This document shows positions 61,151 through 64,000 of a stretch of DNA of 64,000 bases, one piece after another. The notes beneath the pieces were generated by a model. The model made no database searches. It saw nothing but the letters and a program-made list of their open reading frames with translations, and was not told the origin of the DNA. This DNA comes from Coriaria nepalensis (Eukaryota > Streptophyta > Magnoliopsida > Cucurbitales > Coriariaceae). The stretch covers positions 2,676,001-2,740,000 of the forward strand of contig CP114483.1 of NCBI GenBank assembly GCA_027186245.1, written 5' to 3'. Position 1 is the first letter of the stretch. Each line of letters starts with the position of its first letter. A program made the translations under genes and the position numbers.

Positions 61151-61540
61151 CATGGAAAAGGGTGTTTGAAATGAAGTTTGATCCTAGATCCTAATTGCTA
61201 TCTTCTGTATCTTTTTCATTTACACAAGCATGCAGTTCTTGAGCAGAGCTAGCTTGCAGCTTTGTTAGGTTGATTATTGAATCATTAGATCCAGGAGTGC
61301 TTATTACTAGTGTGCTCCAATCTTTTCTTTTTCTTCTTTTCCGTCTTTTGAGGCCGTTGTTTAAAGAGAGAAAAGATGGTAGCAGTCACTACTTGTTTTC
61401 CTTTTCACCAGAGAATAATTTATACATACATACATATATATATATATATTATATACATATGTTTTTTAAGAGAATTGTGAAGGAGATGAGAAAAACGATC
61501 CCGGACCAGGCTTCATTTCTCACACCAAACTTTTCCATTG
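61151..61540 (+). ncRNA. Candidate MIR166-like hairpin precursor
   Basis: The 3' arm at 61501-61521 reads CCGGACCAGGCTTCATTTCT plus C, which agrees with the canonical plant miR166 at 18 of 21 positions (differences at 1, 18 and 20). The 5' arm at 61169-61191 pairs with 61497-61519 over 23 positions, with 18 Watson-Crick pairs, 2 G-U pairs and 3 mismatches. The stem continues outward: GGTGT with ACACC (61522-61526), and ATGGAAAAG (61153-61161) with CTTTTCCAT (61530-61538). It also continues inward, more weakly (ATCTTCT near 61201 with AGGAGAT near 61481). The miRNA on the 3' arm is the usual MIR166 arrangement. miR166 silences HD-ZIP III mRNAs that set leaf polarity, meristem and vascular identity. 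The loop of about 300 nt is much longer than in most MIR166 genes, so this could be a diverged copy or an inverted-repeat locus. Confidence 0.55.
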
Positions 61541-62049
61541 TAACTGATCGATCTGAAGAAGAAGAGAATTAGCTTTAACTACCTGAAGAACTGGAAGAAT
61601 CCTAAAGGTAAGTAAAAAATATACTTGTGACTAGTTCATTCCATCTGAAATATGCTATTCATATAATAAACTTGTGCTCAAACTCATGGAATCTGTAGAA
61701 AGATTTATTGATATATAGATCTGGGTTTGGAATCTTAATTACTCATCCCAACTCTCAGAAAAAACTAATGTTTAAATCTAATTCTGTAGCATGCCTCTAT
61801 ATATATATATCGTTTGAATATATATTACAGTTCCAAAACAGCTAGCCATCAGTTTGTGATCTACGCTAATTTGATCTATGCATTTCTGATGGGTGTTGGA
61901 AGTTGTTAGCTAAGCCTAAGAGGTTGTCTTTTGCTCGGAATGAGATTACATATGTATCGATTGGTATACTACATGTCATTTACGTATAACTTGCATCCTA
62001 TGGACTTCATTTCTGATGGATTAGTCCAAAAATTATCATAACATTTCAG
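61541..62049. other. Spacer between the hairpin and the foldback
   Basis: AT-rich, with a TA-run near 61798-61810. No gene or repeat of note is seen; it may be the 3' part of a primary transcript from the hairpin locus. Confidence 0.4.
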
Positions 62050-62279
62050 GGAAATGGATTTGGTCCGGACCGTACGGGTCAAGACCTATCCAGAACAACG
62101 GTTCATATTGATTTATCGATCAGCACCGTTGTCAAAGTATCATGTTATTATGGTTTTGTATATAAATGATATATATAATCCTATTTTTTAACAAAATGAC
62201 ATAATAATATATCACTTAGATATTCACCATTGGTCTGGATAGGTCCTTACCGGTACGTAGGGACCGAATCCATTTCGTT
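62050..62279. mobile_element. Foldback (MITE-like) element of about 230 bp
   Basis: The left end reads GGAAATGGATTTGGTCCGGA and the right end, reverse-complemented, reads AACGAAATGGATTCGGTCC. The arms stay complementary through GACCTATCCAGA (left 62083-62094; right TCTGGATAGGTC 62233-62244), and weaker pairing reaches the centre (TGTTATTATGG with a mate near 62200). The 7-bp word ATTTCAG flanks both sides (62043-62049 and 62280-62286), which looks like a target-site duplication. There is no coding capacity. Confidence 0.7.
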
Positions 62280-62286
62280 ATTTCAG

Positions 62287-63470
62287 TATTAGTATTTCAC
62301 ATCTGTTATTATGAATGAATCCAGATCAGCAGTACACATTGCAAAAAACATATGCAGAGGCTTAATGTATATGAAGTTGCATTGATCAATTGTTCCTCAT
62401 GATAAGCTGATCTTCATAATCTTACCTTGTTTTTCTACTGCACATCTTGACTGGGTAATGACCAATCAATCAGGATTTTAACGAGACATGGCTTGATTCA
62501 CGAGTCATGTGTACATTGAAATGACATGTCGGCCAGTGACTTGTATAGAGTGAAATGTCAGAGTTAAAGGCTGCAGGCTTAGGATATATAGAGATATATA
62601 CTCTCTTGATCTCTCCTCTTCTGTATATAAATGATATCGTGTGTACAGTATATATATATATATATATATATATAAATACACATTATGGTGAATGGATGCG
62701 ATGGTTCGTACAACTGCAGATACAACTACAACTGAAGGGTGAAGACGATAACTAGGTTTTGGACGTAACATGGTGAATTTTCATACCTAATTCCCTTGCT
62801 GCATGGAGGAGGAGCCAATTTACATAGCTCTTCTCCTGTTTTGGGCAACATTTCAGTTGTTAGGCGACACGCCGTCAGGTCATATTGCTTCATGTGGTTG
62901 AATCGTTGATGTATGATTTATTGGAGAGCACTAGTCACTCAGAATATATATTATATTACTTATTATTGAAGGAATTTTTTGGATTAGATGGTATCAATTG
63001 TTGATTTGGTATGAATGTACACTTAAAAACAAATCAGTCCACGATTTAGTCAAAAAATTTATCGTATTATTGCCCTAATTTTAAAAAGAATTTCCATGAA
63101 TTTCAGACAGTAACATAAACAAAACGTCAGCACAAACAGACTAATATTTTTTTAGGCACAAATGAAAAAAGGTATTTTTTTTGTGAGTCAAAAAGAAAAT
63201 AAGAATCTAAGTGAATATAATACAAGGTCTGATCTCGTAGCCTAGTTCATTCCACTATTCCAGTCCGTTGAACAAAACTGTGAGGTGAAAGTGGACAAAA
63301 TCTGCATCATTGTTTTTCTCACAGCCAAAAAAAGGAAATAAAACAAAAAAAACAAAACAAAAACATCTGGGTGGAAGTTAAAGGTATAACTGTAGAATGA
63401 TAATGAAACTTTAAGGAAAAACTTGAGGTTCAAGATGCCCACGAACTAGATGCAGTATGTAACTTGAAAT
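62287..63470. other. Spacer before the TMEM18 gene
   Basis: Contains a TA-run (62650-62673) and ordinary AT-rich sequence. Frames at 62505-62771 cross this microsatellite and are not credible. The part near 63240-63470 is 3' UTR or downstream sequence of the TMEM18 gene on the minus strand. Confidence 0.5.
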
Positions 63471-64000
63471 TTAGTCTTGTTTACTGCTTGAAATTCTTGC
63501 CCGGTGACGAAGCTCAGCCCTTTTCCACCGTGCAATTAGGTAGCACAGAGTAAACAGTGTGTTAACCTTCAAAGGAAGAAAAAAAAAAGGAGGCTGTTGG
63601 GGTTAAAAACCAATAACCGGGAAAAGGAAGCGAATAAGTGACAAGTATAAAAAACAATGTTTTAAGTCGATGGTGTTAGTTCTGAAAGGGAAGTAGCACT
63701 GACCAATATTAGCATCGCGATAACAAGTAGAGGCCCGGACCAGAGTGCAGAGAGGAAAACTCCACTAGGATCAAAATAATTTTGGCCTGCAAAGCTCTTC
63801 CAATTCTCACCTAGGAATCTATTGAGCCCCTGGGCTAGATAAACACCCGCCACTGCGCGAGATCGACATCTTAAGATGGTTGTATTTTGAAACAAAATCA
63901 AAACAATAAGAGAATAATAGCAGAAATTTTACTTTCTATTTTTCTCAAGTGCGTGGAAATTAACAATGTAAAAATGAGGGTGGGGATGCTTGAAAGATGC
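63471..64000 (-). CDS. TMEM18: TMEM18 homologue, 3' part only (cut by window edge)
   Basis: Two terminal exons on the minus strand are visible: 63852-63704 and 63566-63471 (stop TAA at 63473-63471); the 5' exons lie beyond the window. The encoded end has a membrane segment around GVFLSALWSGPLLVIAMLIL, then NTLFTLCYLIARWKRAELRHRAR and a short tail. These match the conserved C-terminus of TMEM18, including NRFLGENWKSFAGQNYFD and the basic KRAELRHRAR end. TMEM18 is a small three-to-four-pass protein of the nuclear envelope and ER; its plant role is not settled. The sequence from 63853 to 64000 looks like intron. Confidence 0.88.

Noticed and set aside
61270..61572. Open frame of 100 codons covering the 3' arm of the miR166-like hairpin
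   Set aside because: It runs through a TA microsatellite, has no homology I recognise, and the conserved part is the miRNA-like sequence, not the protein frame.
62556..62600. The frame start MSELKAAG resembles an inner part of methionine synthase ([10 protein letters not shown])
   Set aside because: The match is limited to about eight residues with third-base differences and no further similarity; taken as chance.
1..64000. CRISPR arrays, operons, prophage or plasmid features
   Set aside because: The window is plant nuclear DNA with spliced genes; no such prokaryotic features were seen.

Overview
The window is nuclear DNA of a flowering plant, most likely a eudicot. The genes carry many short AT-rich introns with GT-AG borders, the intergenic DNA is AT-rich with microsatellites and small foldback elements, and nearly every protein resembles a known Arabidopsis protein over its full length. 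The species cannot be named from the sequence alone. Coding genes below run from start codon to stop codon, with exon coordinates rebuilt by hand from splice borders, reading phase and family similarity. All family assignments come from recognition, not from a database search.

Layout, left to right. 1-12 kb: a choline-transporter-like membrane protein (minus), the plastid S2P protease EGY2 (plus), the LOB-domain factor LBD20 (plus) and a plant cysteine oxidase (minus). 13-21 kb: a membrin Golgi SNARE (minus) divergent from a DUF639 membrane protein (plus), tRNA-Ala(UGC) (minus) and a mitochondrial-type uL24 ribosomal protein (plus). 21-34.5 kb: the nuclear exosome RNase RRP6L2 (minus) divergent from FIP2 (BTB plus pentapeptide repeats), then the spliceosomal protein DIM1/YLS8. 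34.5-40.6 kb: a tandem duplication carrying two HIRD11-type KS dehydrins, a small serine-rich ORF and tRNA-Asp(GUC). 42-52.5 kb: cobalamin-independent methionine synthase, a broken annexin pseudogene (minus) and a BPA1-like RRM protein. 55-64 kb: a large ankyrin-RCC1 protein, a gene-poor stretch holding a miR166-like long hairpin and a separate foldback element, and the 3' end of a TMEM18 homologue (minus) cut by the window edge.

The genes do not form a pathway or operon; most are housekeeping genes with their own promoters. The accessory material is in the gaps. The strongest candidates for something undescribed are the miR166-like hairpin at 61.15-61.54 kb, the 230-bp foldback 0.5 kb downstream of it, the diverged dehydrin tandem pair with shared DRE/ABRE/TATA promoter elements, the frameshifted annexin, and a GC-AG intron in FIP2.
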